The notes under the pieces are model-generated. The model did not search any database, had not been told where the DNA came from, and saw nothing but the letters and a program-made list of their open reading frames with translations. Made by a program: the position numbers and the translations under genes. This document shows, one piece after another, positions 24,680 through 34,600 of a stretch of 64,000 nt of DNA. The stretch lies in NCBI RefSeq assembly GCF_014651635.1, contig NZ_BMXG01000003.1, positions 1 to 64,000 of the forward strand. Direction: 5' to 3'. This DNA is from Cerasicoccus arenae (lineage in GTDB: Bacteria > Verrucomicrobiota > Verrucomicrobiia > Opitutales > Cerasicoccaceae). Within the stretch, counting starts at the first letter, position 1. Each line of letters starts with the position of its first letter.

Positions 24680-24891
24680 AAATACAACAAATCATTGGCG
24701 AGCAAGGCCCTCAAACCGGTTTTTGCGCGAACGGCGGCTGTCCGGCCTTTCTCTTTACGGACGATAACCGTGTGCTGATTCAAGGCGCGATATTGTCAGA
24801 ATCTGAGAAAGCCAAGCTCACTGCTCCGGCCCACGAGGACTTCGTATCCATTCCCCGTGAGATATTCGAGAAGCTAACTGCTCACCTCTAG
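24676..24891 (+). CDS. Small cysteine-containing protein coupled to the PEP-CTERM gene
   Basis: This 71-residue protein starts in an ATGA overlap with the PEP-CTERM gene. It contains 'GFCANGGCPAFLFTDDNRVLIQG' with two Cys six residues apart, then a helical C-terminus with 'PREIFEKLTAHL'. The layout (Cys-x(n)-CP, an IQG-type strand, an acidic helix) resembles a small family often seen near helix-turn-helix regulators in Actinobacteria, but I am not certain of this. A strong hairpin with T-run follows 31 bp after the stop. Confidence 0.55.
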   Translation: MKIQQIIGEQGPQTGFCANGGCPAFLFTDDNRVLIQGAILSESEKAKLTAPAHEDFVSIPREIFEKLTAHL

Positions 24892-24922
24892 CGCACATCA
24901 TTGTCTGCGCACGTTTACAAAT

Positions 24923-24962
24923 CCTCCCGATGGCGCTATACATGCCTACGGGAGGTTTTTTT
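24923..24962 (+). terminator. Terminator whose 3' arm is also a Shine-Dalgarno sequence
   Basis: CCTCCCG (24923-24929) pairs with CGGGAGG (24949-24955) across a 19-base loop, followed by seven T residues ending directly at ATG 24963. The GGGAGG strand, 7 bases before the ATG, is also an excellent ribosome-binding site for the next gene. It is either the terminator of the upstream pair, or an attenuator that hides the ribosome-binding site, or both. Confidence 0.75.
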
Positions 24963-25397
24963 ATGATATTGGAATGGTTTTCGGCACTTGAGGGAGTCGC
25001 GAGTTTAGCGACATTGCTTGTGCTGCTATGGCAAATTGGGATGTTACTGCGCCAACTGCGCTTCAATGCCGTCCTACACATTTACGACATTAACCGTGAT
25101 CTCATTGGCCGGGCACTGGACGACCCTGATCTTCGCAAAGTATTGGACGGAGAGCAAATCGCCGACGCTTCCAAGGAGAAGCGATATTTTCAGCTATGGA
25201 TTAATCAGATCAAATTGATACACTTGGGATGGCGTAGCCGTTTCCTGCCAAGAACCTCATGGCCAAGTCTGCAAAAGGACATTGGCGATTTTACCTCGCT
25301 ACCTCGCTTCCAAACAAATTGGAAAGAGGTGTCGCAATATTACTCCGGGGATTTTCGCGAGTTTTTGGAAGAGACCAAGCGCAAGATGTCTCAGTAA
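24963..25397 (+). CDS. Small membrane-anchored protein of unknown function
   Basis: I choose ATG 24963 because GGGAGG is 7 bases upstream; the longer frame from 24930 starts inside the hairpin. The 144-residue protein has one N-terminal hydrophobic helix ('FSALEGVASLATLLVLLWQIGMLL') followed by a cytoplasmic helical domain ('IYDINRDLIGRALDDPDLRKVL', 'SKEKRYFQLWINQIKLIHLGW'). This shape resembles the DUF6082-like or 'hypothetical with N-terminal TM' proteins. No function is known to me. It converges on the ribbon-helix-helix gene, ending 3 bp away. Confidence 0.62.
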   Translation: MILEWFSALEGVASLATLLVLLWQIGMLLRQLRFNAVLHIYDINRDLIGRALDDPDLRKVLDGEQIADASKEKRYFQLWINQIKLIHLGWRSRFLPRTSWPSLQKDIGDFTSLPRFQTNWKEVSQYYSGDFREFLEETKRKMSQ

Positions 25398-25399
25398 CT

Positions 25400-25597
25400 C
25401 TATTCCGCCAGATTTTCCAAAGCAGTTGCAATATAGTTCGAGCGATTGCGGTTCTCCAAGGCAGCCATCCGATCAATCTTCTCCACTAAATCCTCCGGAA
25501 GACTTATGGATATTTGCGTCTTCCCGGTTGCGCGAGCTGGTGATGTTTTCTTTGCGCCCTTTTTAGTGGCGCGTTTAGCGGTCTTCTTTTTTGCCAT
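25400..25597 (-). CDS. Ribbon-helix-helix DNA-binding protein
   Basis: A 65-residue protein. The N-terminus is lysine/alanine-rich ('KKKTAKRATKKGAKKTSPAR'), and the C-terminal ~40 residues form a ribbon-helix-helix domain ('TQISISLPEDLVEKIDRMAALENRNRSNYIATALENLA') of the CopG/MetJ/Arc type. Such proteins act as small repressors, often in toxin-antitoxin or plasmid control. No toxin partner is evident; the neighbouring convergent gene encodes a membrane-anchored protein. It lies just before the defence operon and could regulate either side. Confidence 0.75.
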   Translation of the reverse strand: MAKKKTAKRATKKGAKKTSPARATGKTQISISLPEDLVEKIDRMAALENRNRSNYIATALENLAE

Positions 25598-25822
25598 AAT
25601 GAGAGTGGCCTATCGATAGAGGTTCAGGGAATCAAGCCGTTAAGCTCATCTATCTACTTTTGATGATCTGATACTTGCCGTGATCCTGAGGATCTCGTTG
25701 CTTCTACACGAACCTAAGCAACCTGCTGTCATGAATATACAGTACGGGAAGAATGCATTTTTAAGTTGATATGAATTGAGGCTTCTCAAGTAGGCAATAA
25801 TACCTACAGTCCATTAAGCTGT

Positions 25823-27454
25823 ATGCCTAAAACGAATTCACGCCCCGCCAAGAAATTACCCTCCGCCCCGAAGACCACGAAATCCTTCGAGGAATCCCTC
25901 TGGGAAACCGCGACCAAGCTGCGGGGGAGCGTTGAGTCCTCGGAATACAAGCACGTCGTGCTGTCGCTGATCTTCCTCAAGTTCGTCTCGGACAAGTTCG
26001 AGGAGCGCCGGGCGGAGCTGGTTGCGGAGGGGAAGGGGGACTATGCGGATATGGTGGAGTTCTACACTATGCGGAATGTCTTCTACCTGCCGGAGACCTC
26101 CCGCTGGTCTTATATCCAGCAGCATGCCAAGCAGGGCGACATCGCGATCAAGATCGACTCCGCCCTCACCGCCGTCGAGAAGAGCAATGCCTCGCTCAAG
26201 GGCGCCTTGCCGGACAACTACTTCTCCCGCCTCGGGCTGGATGGCAGCAAGCTCTCCGCACTCATCGATGCCATCAACAACATCGACACTGTCGGCGACA
26301 AGGAGGAGGACACCGTCGGGCGTGTCTATGAATACTTCCTGGGGAAATTCGCCGCCTCCGAGGGCAAGCTGGGGGGCGAGTTCTACACGCCCAAGTGCGT
26401 GGTCAATCTCATCGCTGAGATGATCGAGCCTTACAAGGGCAAGATCTACGATCCCTGCTGCGGCTCGGGCGGCATGTTCGTCCAGTCGCTCAAGTTCGTG
26501 GAAAGCCACCATGGCAATACCAAGGACATCTCCGTGTACGGGCAGGAAATGACCGCCACGACCTACAAGCTGGCCAAGATGAACCTCGCCGTGCGGGGGC
26601 TCTCGGCCAACCTCGGCGAAGTCCCCGCCGATACCTTCTTCAAGGACCAGCACCCCGACCTCAAGGCCGACTACATCATGGCCAATCCGCCCTTCAACCT
26701 GAAGGACTGGCGCGGCCCTGACGAGCTCGTCCACGACGGACGCTGGAACGGCTACGACACCCCGCCCACGGGAAATGCCAACTACGCCTGGATTCTCCAC
26801 ATGGTCTCCAAGCTTTCGGAAAACGGCGTAGCCGGCTTCGTCCTCGCCAACGGCTCCATGTCCACCAACACCAGCGGCGAAGGCGCGATCCGCCAGAAGA
26901 TGGTCGAGAACGACCTCGTGGACTGCATGATCGCCCTGCCCGGCCAACTCTTCTACACCACCCAGATCCCCGTCTGTCTCTGGTTCCTGACGAAAAACAA
27001 AAAGGCCGACAGTGAACGCGGCTACCGCAACCGCGAGGGCGAGACCCTCTTCATCGATGCCCGCAAGATGGGTTCCATGATCAGCCGCACGCAAAAGGAG
27101 CTGCTACCTGAGGACATCGCAAAAATCGCCGCCACCTATCACAACTGGCGTTTGGATGATGGGGGAGGGATGCGTGAAGACGGTTCCATCGTGCTGGTTG
27201 ATCGCGATAGTTCATCCATCTATTTGGATACGCCCGGCTACTGCAAATCCGCCACCCTCGAAGACATCCGCAAGCATGACTACGTGCTCACCCCTGGGCG
27301 TTACGTCGGCGCGGCCGATATCGAAGACGACGGCATACCCTTCGAAACCAAGATGTCCGAGATGAGCCAGACGCTTTACGCTCAGATGGAGGAGTCGGCA
27401 AAGCTGGATGAGGTGATCCGGAAAAACTTAGAGGGCTTGGGGTATGGTGGGTGA
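25823..27454 (+). CDS. hsdM: Type I restriction-modification methyltransferase subunit
   Basis: This 543-residue protein is the modification subunit that methylates adenine at N6 and forms the M2S core. An N-terminal HsdM helical domain ('SFEESLWETATKLRGSVESSEYKHVVLSLIFLKFVSDKFEER', about 20-65) precedes the SAM-binding motif I 'DPCCGSGGMF' (about 210). The catalytic motif IV is 'MANPPFN' (about 285-291). Length is normal. The DNA is more GC-rich and uses different codons from hsdS and the next gene. Translation overlaps hsdS by 11 bp. It is the first gene of a 14.6-kb operon; no clear promoter or Shine-Dalgarno sequence is visible in the 225-bp upstream gap. Confidence 0.97.
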   Translation: MPKTNSRPAKKLPSAPKTTKSFEESLWETATKLRGSVESSEYKHVVLSLIFLKFVSDKFEERRAELVAEGKGDYADMVEFYTMRNVFYLPETSRWSYIQQHAKQGDIAIKIDSALTAVEKSNASLKGALPDNYFSRLGLDGSKLSALIDAINNIDTVGDKEEDTVGRVYEYFLGKFAASEGKLGGEFYTPKCVVNLIAEMIEPYKGKIYDPCCGSGGMFVQSLKFVESHHGNTKDISVYGQEMTATTYKLAKMNLAVRGLSANLGEVPADTFFKDQHPDLKADYIMANPPFNLKDWRGPDELVHDGRWNGYDTPPTGNANYAWILHMVSKLSENGVAGFVLANGSMSTNTSGEGAIRQKMVENDLVDCMIALPGQLFYTTQIPVCLWFLTKNKKADSERGYRNREGETLFIDARKMGSMISRTQKELLPEDIAKIAATYHNWRLDDGGGMREDGSIVLVDRDSSSIYLDTPGYCKSATLEDIRKHDYVLTPGRYVGAADIEDDGIPFETKMSEMSQTLYAQMEESAKLDEVIRKNLEGLGYGG

Positions 27455-28877
27455 GAGAGCAGAAACAAAAACTGGTGGGCGTGAGGCATCAACCGGTTTT
27501 ATTCCCGGCGACTATTCACTGGCAGTCGGGATGCCAGCAACGCCGCCACCCAAAGGCTGGAAATGGTCTAAGCTAACTGATCTCGCTCGTTTGGAATCCG
27601 GCCACACACCAAGTCGCAAGTATCATGAATACTGGGACGGCGGGGTTTGCTGGGTCGGGATTCGTGATGCGACCGCAAATCACGGCCAAACCATCTACGA
27701 CACGAACCAACACGCTTCAGAACTGGGGATAAAAAACTCCTCCGCAAGGTTGTTGCCGAAGAACACTGTCTGCCTTTCCAGGACTGCTTCGGTTGGCTAC
27801 GTGATCGTCATGGGAAAGGAGATGGCGACCAGTCAGGATTTTGTGAACTGGGTATGCTCCGAAGAACTGGATCATCAGTTTCTGAAATACATCCTGCTTT
27901 CAGAGAACCGGAGTTTCCTTCGCTTCGCCAGCGGCACAACCCACCAGACGATTTACTTTCCAGAGGTAAAAGCCTTTCATATTTGCCACCCGCCCCTCCC
28001 CGAACAAAGAGCGATTTCTCACATCTTGGGTAGTTTGGATGACAAGATTGAGTTAAATCGGCGGATGAATGCGACGCTGGAAGGGATGGCGCAGGCGCTC
28101 TTCAAAAGCTGGTTTGTGGACTTTGACCCGGTGATCGACAATGCCCTCGCCGCCGGCAATCCCATCCCCGACGAACTCGCCGACCGCGCCGAAGTCCGCC
28201 GCCAAGCCCTCGCCAACGGCACCGCCAACCGCGAAGCCGCCAAACCCTTCCCCGCCGCCTTCCAACAAACCGAATCCATGGGCTGGATCCCGGAGGGGTG
28301 GGAAATCAGTTGTTTCGGGGAAGTCTCAACCTGTTTCGACAGAAAAAGAATTCCTCTTTCAAAGCCGCAACGCGAAGTGAAAAAGCCCGGAAAGATTCCT
28401 TACTACGGAGCTACCTCGATAATGGATTACGTGAACGAGTGGATCTTTGATGATACCTATCTTCTGATCGGTGAAGATGGATCTGTCATTAAAGATGACG
28501 GAACGCCATTCGTGCAATACATCTGGGGGAAATCATGGGTGAATAACCACGCACATGTTCTGCAAGGGAAGGACGGGATATCGACAGAGCACCTGATGTT
28601 ATTCATGCAGTCACAGAATTTAGCGGGTTACGTCACTGGGGCTGTTCAACTGAAAATCAACCAGAAAAACATGAACAGCATTCCATTCTTGAAAGCTCGT
28701 GATTCGGTCAACTTACAATTTTCCGAAGCGGTCACTCGACTGTATGAACGCATCAAGCTGCTCAGCGAAGAAAATGTAACGCTCATCAACCTACGCGACA
28801 CTCTCCTCCCGAAACTTATCTCCGGAGAGTTGCGCCTTTCCGATACAGCAGTCAAAGCCTACGAACTAACAGCATGA
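27444..28877 (+). CDS. hsdS: Type I restriction-modification specificity subunit
   Basis: A 477-residue protein that determines the two-part recognition sequence. The two target-recognition domains each open with the typical 'GWKWSKLTDLARLESGHTPSR' and 'GWEISCFGEVSTCFDRKRI' patterns (about residues 32 and 287). They end in conserved spacer helices ('RAISHILGSLDDKIELNRRMNATLEGMAQALFKSWFVDFDPVI'). The recognition sequence cannot be deduced. The target-recognition domains are AT-richer than the conserved part, as expected for segments exchanged by recombination. Overlaps of 11 bp with hsdM and 4 bp with the next gene indicate coupled translation. Confidence 0.95.
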   Translation: MVGERAETKTGGREASTGFIPGDYSLAVGMPATPPPKGWKWSKLTDLARLESGHTPSRKYHEYWDGGVCWVGIRDATANHGQTIYDTNQHASELGIKNSSARLLPKNTVCLSRTASVGYVIVMGKEMATSQDFVNWVCSEELDHQFLKYILLSENRSFLRFASGTTHQTIYFPEVKAFHICHPPLPEQRAISHILGSLDDKIELNRRMNATLEGMAQALFKSWFVDFDPVIDNALAAGNPIPDELADRAEVRRQALANGTANREAAKPFPAAFQQTESMGWIPEGWEISCFGEVSTCFDRKRIPLSKPQREVKKPGKIPYYGATSIMDYVNEWIFDDTYLLIGEDGSVIKDDGTPFVQYIWGKSWVNNHAHVLQGKDGISTEHLMLFMQSQNLAGYVTGAVQLKINQKNMNSIPFLKARDSVNLQFSEAVTRLYERIKLLSEENVTLINLRDTLLPKLISGELRLSDTAVKAYELTA

Positions 28878-31294
28878 GCACTTCATATTCAAACTGGTTC
28901 CGCGTCGACCTACATATTCACACTGACTGGAGCAAGAAGACCAAAATTGGCGACTACAACGGGACGTTTACTGTTGCGAAGTTACACGAAAAGCTTACCG
29001 GAAATCAGGTCGCGGTATTCTCCCTTACTGACCACAACATCATAAACATTGATGCTTACAAAGAATACTACTCAGCGTACTCAGAGGAGCAAAACCCTTT
29101 GCTTCTTGTTGGTGTTGAACTCGACATCATCTTAGAATCCAGCTCTACGGTGACGTATCACACCCTGATAATCTTCAATTTGTGTTCAGCAGATGGAGCA
29201 CAACGCGTGCATGATGCACTCGAGCAGAAATACTCGGAAAGAGGATTAGAGGCCACAGAACGCGTCCTGACGATGACCGAAGTCATCGAAATCTTTCCAG
29301 ATGATGACTTCTTCTTTATCCCTCACGCAGGAAGCAATAAGAGTATCATTACGCCTTACCGAGAAAATATCCGGGCAGCTCAGCAAATGATTATTCTAAT
29401 GCAGAGCGCTATGGAAAAGGTTAAGGAGCAACGACGCCACGAATACAATCTAAGATTTAACGATATTCTGACTGAAGCGTTCAAGAATCGAAATGACCAC
29501 GCTTATATTGAGTTTTCTGACAACCACTGCATCGAAGCGTATCCTTGTACGGGTCTAGGTGAAGACGCGGTAGAGCATTCCTTCTACTATCTCAAGGGCA
29601 GAAAGAGTTTTGAAACCTTGAGGCAAGCGTTCATTGATCCCCAATCCAGAATAAGGTCTAGTCAGCAGTTTAGTTCAATCCGCCCCTCACAGCGGCATCT
29701 TCAAGCTCTAGAGATTGATCCCCATGGAATTTTAGCGGGTCAAACAGTCACCTTTAGTCCTCACCTAAATGTTGTCATTGGCGGTAGATCGAGCGGAAAA
29801 AGCCTTTTCCTTTCCATGCTTGGCCAGAAGATTGATTCAATCCAGAACAGGGCAAACACGAATTACCCAATCAAAACGGATCGTGTGAAAATTAGAGCAG
29901 TCCAGGACGGGGGGCTGACTTTACAGACATCAATTGAAGCGAGACGATTAACATACATTGGACAGGGAGAGATCGTCAATTATTTCGAGCATGGCAATCT
30001 CAGTCGACTTGCCAATTCGACCGGAGCAAGTTCCGATTATGAAACTTCAAAAAAAGCGTTTGCCGAACACAGGCAAGACTTGGACTCCAAGGTTGAAGAT
30101 CTGCTTAGTGCATACAAAAAGAGTACTTTGCTCTCTGGTGAAAAGTTCATCCTGCACAAGTCAACTTTAGATCATCTATTTGGAGATAGCTTCACATTCA
30201 CATGGGATGATGAGAAGGTTCGGGAGAAATGTGATTTTACTGATCCCATTAATGATGCGGGAGAGAATATTTCTGATTTATTGATTCAGACTGAAGCGTT
30301 TAGAGATGACCCGCTGTTTGGTTTCACTAGTCAAGAGGAAGATCTGATCCAATCCTTCATCGAGCTCGTCGAGCGAAAGAAGACTGGGCTGGAGAAGGTG
30401 TCGAGTGATAATGCCAGCACTTTGGTGTTTCTCCAAAGTGTCGACCAAATTGTTTCTTCTAGAAACGCTGAGCTCGACGAAGGAGCTAGATTGAAAGCCG
30501 AAGCACGGATAGAGGTTCGGGAGCTAAAGAGCAGAGTTGCGGAACGCTTTCAGAATCTTAGTGATCTAAATTCTACCTCTCGCGAAGTTTCATCGTTCAA
30601 TTACAGCAAAGCGGAGGAAATAGGCCTTAATAACGGTATAAATCTAGTTCTTGAGGTGGAGCCAATTCCCGGCACTACTGTTCAAAGTTTGATAACAGAT
30701 GGCATCAAGGATGCGGATAACTCGAAATCCCTGTTCCTTGTTCTTCTGGATGTTTTGGCGGGAAACTGCCTGATCAAACATCACGGAGGCAATAGTGCTG
30801 AATCGCTGGAAAAGAAGATTCTATCGCAGTTAGAGCCAATATACGATCATCTCAATAGCCCGAGCGATCATCTCAATTATGCGGACGGCGAAACATCTAA
30901 GAGCAAAAGTCCCGGCTACAATTCTGAGAAGTATCTAGAAATCGTCTTAAGAAGTGCTGAGACGGAGTTGATCGTCATCGATCAACCGGAAGACAATTTA
31001 GGAAATGCATTTATAGCCGAGCGTTTGGTTGAACTGATTCGAGAGATTAAGTTTCAGAAGCAGGTATTTTTGGTGACCCACAACCCGTCTATTGTTGTAC
31101 ATGGTGATGCCGAAAATATCATTATCGCTACGAATGAAAACGGTATTGTCACATACTCACAAGTGGTCATCGAGGATAAGTCTTCACAAAAAGTGATCTG
31201 CAAGATTCTCGATGGGGGCGAATACATCTTCGACAAGAGATCTAAGAAATACAACATTGAGAGAATCCTAAGAGAACATGAGCGAGAAAAATAG
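28874..31294 (+). CDS. PHP-domain ATPase, TrlF-like, inside the hsd operon
   Basis: This 806-residue protein joins an N-terminal PHP-type metal-dependent phosphoesterase domain ('FRVDLHIHTDWS' at about 8-19, 'VFSLTDHN' at about 50) to an SMC/ABC-like ATPase. Walker A is 'IGGRSSGKSLF' (about 303). The ATPase signature region and Walker B are 'LIVIDQPEDNLGN' (about 699), with a switch His in 'VTHNPSI'. A coiled-coil-like stretch lies between. The DQPEDNL form is shared with RloC, a tRNA nuclease found in hsd loci, and with the NCBI-named TrlF family. I infer a nuclease activated when restriction fails. Start overlaps hsdS by 4 bp. Confidence 0.85.
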   Translation: MSTSYSNWFRVDLHIHTDWSKKTKIGDYNGTFTVAKLHEKLTGNQVAVFSLTDHNIINIDAYKEYYSAYSEEQNPLLLVGVELDIILESSSTVTYHTLIIFNLCSADGAQRVHDALEQKYSERGLEATERVLTMTEVIEIFPDDDFFFIPHAGSNKSIITPYRENIRAAQQMIILMQSAMEKVKEQRRHEYNLRFNDILTEAFKNRNDHAYIEFSDNHCIEAYPCTGLGEDAVEHSFYYLKGRKSFETLRQAFIDPQSRIRSSQQFSSIRPSQRHLQALEIDPHGILAGQTVTFSPHLNVVIGGRSSGKSLFLSMLGQKIDSIQNRANTNYPIKTDRVKIRAVQDGGLTLQTSIEARRLTYIGQGEIVNYFEHGNLSRLANSTGASSDYETSKKAFAEHRQDLDSKVEDLLSAYKKSTLLSGEKFILHKSTLDHLFGDSFTFTWDDEKVREKCDFTDPINDAGENISDLLIQTEAFRDDPLFGFTSQEEDLIQSFIELVERKKTGLEKVSSDNASTLVFLQSVDQIVSSRNAELDEGARLKAEARIEVRELKSRVAERFQNLSDLNSTSREVSSFNYSKAEEIGLNNGINLVLEVEPIPGTTVQSLITDGIKDADNSKSLFLVLLDVLAGNCLIKHHGGNSAESLEKKILSQLEPIYDHLNSPSDHLNYADGETSKSKSPGYNSEKYLEIVLRSAETELIVIDQPEDNLGNAFIAERLVELIREIKFQKQVFLVTHNPSIVVHGDAENIIIATNENGIVTYSQVVIEDKSSQKVICKILDGGEYIFDKRSKKYNIERILREHEREK

Positions 31295-31604
31295 AACCTG
31301 TAAAATAGTTGTTGATTCGACTGCTGAGGAGATTTCGATATCAGGTCTTTCGTCAGAGGATCTGACAATAGGATGCGAAAGCGACATCGATTTCACTGAA
31401 CTAGTATTGAGTTTGGCCAAACTGATCGATAAGGGGGAACCATTAACCCTCGAGATGCCCGCTGAAGAAAGTGACGAAAAGACCTCGTTGGTATTAGCGA
31501 CGATAAAGAACATTACGGAAGCGTATAATGCTAGCCTTGAGGTAGCTGAACTAAGCGCCTGCGCCGAGTCAGACACATCGGATGATGACGACATTCCGTT
31601 TTAA
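31278..31604 (+). CDS. Small acidic protein ending in an SSB-like tip (DDDIPF)
   Basis: This 108-residue protein overlaps the end of the PHP-ATPase gene by 17 bp and is followed 8 bp later by hsdR. Its first 90 residues are acidic with beta-like and helical segments ('VSTAEEISISGLSSEDLTI'-type, 'LVLSLAKLIDKGE', 'TSLVLATIKNITEAYN') and match nothing I know. The last residues are DTSDDDDIPF. The tip DDDIPF is the conserved C-terminal tail of bacterial single-stranded DNA-binding protein, used to bind RecO, RecQ, PriA, exonuclease I and others; no OB fold is present here. I infer a docking or decoy partner of the neighbouring ATPase. Function is not proven. Confidence 0.7.
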   Translation: MSEKNRTCKIVVDSTAEEISISGLSSEDLTIGCESDIDFTELVLSLAKLIDKGEPLTLEMPAEESDEKTSLVLATIKNITEAYNASLEVAELSACAESDTSDDDDIPF

Positions 31605-31612
31605 GATACCGA

Positions 31613-34600
31613 ATGAAATTCACCGAAGCCCAACTCGAATCAGCGATCATTGAACTCCTATCAGCGGAGGGCTACCCGCATGTGCTGGGGGAGACGATAC
31701 TGCGGTCTCCGCAGGAGGTGCTGATCAAGGAAGATCTGCGGCATTTCCTGGCAACTCAGTATGCGGCGGATTTCATCACGCCGCAGGAAATCGAGGCGGT
31801 GATCAAGCAGCTCGAAGCCTACTCCGCGGCGGATCTCTACGAGAGCAACAAGCAGATCATGAAGCTGGTCTCGGATGGCTTTCTGCTGAAACGGGAGGAT
31901 CGATCCCAGAAGGATCTGTATATCCAGTTGATTGATTACTCGGAGCTGGTGGCTTTCCGCGAACCGAAGGCGGGCGAGGTGCCGTCGATTCTGGCGGAGG
32001 AGGAGCCTGTCTATCAAACGGGTGGGAACATTTTCAAGATCGTCAACCAACAGGAGATTATCGGCTACGAGAAGCGCATCCCGGATGGGATTCTCTACAT
32101 CAACGGGCTGCCCTTGGTGGTGTTTGAGTTCAAGAGCGCGATACGCGAGGAGGTCGGGATTCACAACGCCTACGAACAACTGACGGTGCGCTACAAGCGG
32201 GATATCCCGGAGCTTTTCAAATACAATGCGTTCTGCGTGATCAGCGACGGGGTGAACAACAAGGCGGGTTCGTTCTTCGCGCCCTATGAGTTCTACTACG
32301 CGTGGCGGAAGACGGATGGCAGTGAGTTGGTAGAGGTGGATGGGATCAACTCGCTCTACTCGATGATCAAGGGGATGTTCCAGCAGAGGCGGTTGATCGA
32401 TGTGATACGGAACTTCGTTTACCTGCCGGACGTTTCCCGCAAGGAAGAGAAGATCCTCTGCCGCTATCCGCAATACTACGCGGCGACGAAGCTCTACCGG
32501 AACATCCTGGAGCACATGAAGCGTCCCGACGGTGAAGGCGGCTTCACGGGCGATGGCAAGGGCGGCACCTACTTCGGCGCGACGGGTTGCGGCAAGAGCT
32601 ACACGATGCTCTTCCTGGCGCGGCTGCTGATGAAGAGCGTGGATCTCGCGAGCCCGACCATTGTCCTGATCACCGACCGCACGGATCTGGATGACCAGCT
32701 CTCGGGACTTTTCACCAACGGCAAGGGCTACATCGGCGATGAAGCTGTGATCAGCGTGGAGAGCCGCGCTGACCTGCGCAGGCAACTGAAAGGGCGGAAC
32801 AGCGGGGGAGTCTTTCTCACGACGATCCACAAGTTCACCGAGGATACGGAGCTGCTGACGGATCGCACGAACGTGATTGTCATCTCGGATGAGGCGCACC
32901 GCAGCCAGGTGAACCTCGACCAGAAGCTCAGGATCACGGAAGACGGGGTGAAGCGGACGTATGGCTTCGCCAAGTATCTGCACGACTCCCTGCCGAACGC
33001 GACCTATGTGGGATTCACCGGAACGCCCATCGATGCGACGCTGGATGTCTTCGGCGAGGTGGTGGATGCCTACACGATGACGGAATCGGTGGCGGACGAG
33101 ATCACGGTGCCCATCGTTTACGAAGGCCGGGCGGCCAAGGTGATCCTGGACAACAGCAAGCTGGAGGAGATCGAGAAATACTACGACGAGTGCGCCGAGG
33201 CGGGGGCGAGCGATTACGCGATAGAGGATAGCAAGAAGACGATGGCGAACATGGGCGCGATCCTGGGCGATCCGAAACGCATCGCGGCGCTGGCGGAGGA
33301 TTTCGTGGCGCACTACGAGAAGCGCGTGAGCGAGGGCTCGACGGTGGCGGGGAAGGCGATCTTCGTGAGCAGCAGCCGGCAGATTGCCTATGATTTCTAC
33401 AAGCAGGTGATCGCGCTGCGCCCGCAGTGGGGTGAGGTGCGGATCTGTGCGGAAGGCGTGGAGCTGAGCGAGAAGCAGAGGAAGGAGATTCTGCCGATGG
33501 AATACATCAAGATGGTGATGACACGGGGGCAGGATGATGAGAAGGCGCTCTACGATCTGCTCGGCAACAAGGACGAGCGGAAGAAGTTCGATACCCAGTT
33601 CAAGAAGGCGGAATCCAATTTCAAGATCGCCATCGTGGTGGACATGTGGCTGACGGGATTCGACGTGCCTTTCCTCGATATCATCTACATCGACAAGCCG
33701 GTGCAGCGCCACAACCTGATCCAGACGATCTCGCGGGTGAACCGGAGATTCGAGAACAAGCAGAAGGGGCTGGTGGTGGACTACATCGGCATCAAAAAGC
33801 AGATGAACTTGGCGCTGGCGCATTACTCCAAGGCGGACAGCAGCAACATCGAGGAGATCGCGGCATCGATCACCGTGGTGAAGGATCATCTGGATCTGCT
33901 GGGACGGATCTTCCACCAGTTCGATACGAAGCCCTATTTCAGCGGATTGCCGATGGAGCAGCTGCACTGCCTGAATCTGGCGGCGGAGTTCGTGCAGCTC
34001 ACGGAGAAGATCGAGAAGCGGGTGATGTTCCTGGTGAAGCGGTTGAAAGCCGCCTACGACATCTGCAGCGGGAGCGATGCCTTCACGGAAACTGAGCGCG
34101 ACCACATCCACTTCTATCTGGCGGTGCGGGCTATCGTGGCGAAGCTGACCAAGGGCGAAGCACCCGACAGCGCGCAGATGAATGCGAAGGTGCGGAAAAT
34201 GATCTCAGATGCGCTGCAGAGTGACGGGATCGAGGAGATCTTCAAGCTGGGCGAAGACGGAGCGAAGGAGATCGATATCTTCGGCGACGACTACCTCGCC
34301 AAGATCGAGAAGATCAAACTGCCGAATACGAAGATCAAGCTGCTGCAGCAATTGCTCAAGCGGGCGATCGATGACTTCAAGAAGGTCAACAAGGTCAAGG
34401 GGGTGGATTTCACTAAGCAGTTCCAGGCGCTGGTGAACAAATACAACGAGCGGGATGAGAAGGATATCCTGCGCAGCGAGGTGCTGGAGGGATTCTCCGA
34501 TGAAATGATCGCCCTGATCCAAGCGCTGCAGAAGGAGAAGGAATCCTTCGGCGAGATGGGGATCGATCTGGAGGAGAAGTCATTTTACGACATCCTCAAG

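Noticed and set aside
25856-27094. 412-residue open frame antisense to hsdM
   Set aside because: Same cause as for hsdR: a GC-rich coding strand leaves the opposite strand stop-free; the protein has low-complexity Gly/Val/Leu/Glu content.
31661-34111. Long 816-residue open frame antisense to hsdR
   Set aside because: It follows codon-position bias of GC-rich hsdR; its translation is low-complexity (His/Leu/Arg/Val-rich) with no domain, start signal or gap in hsdR.
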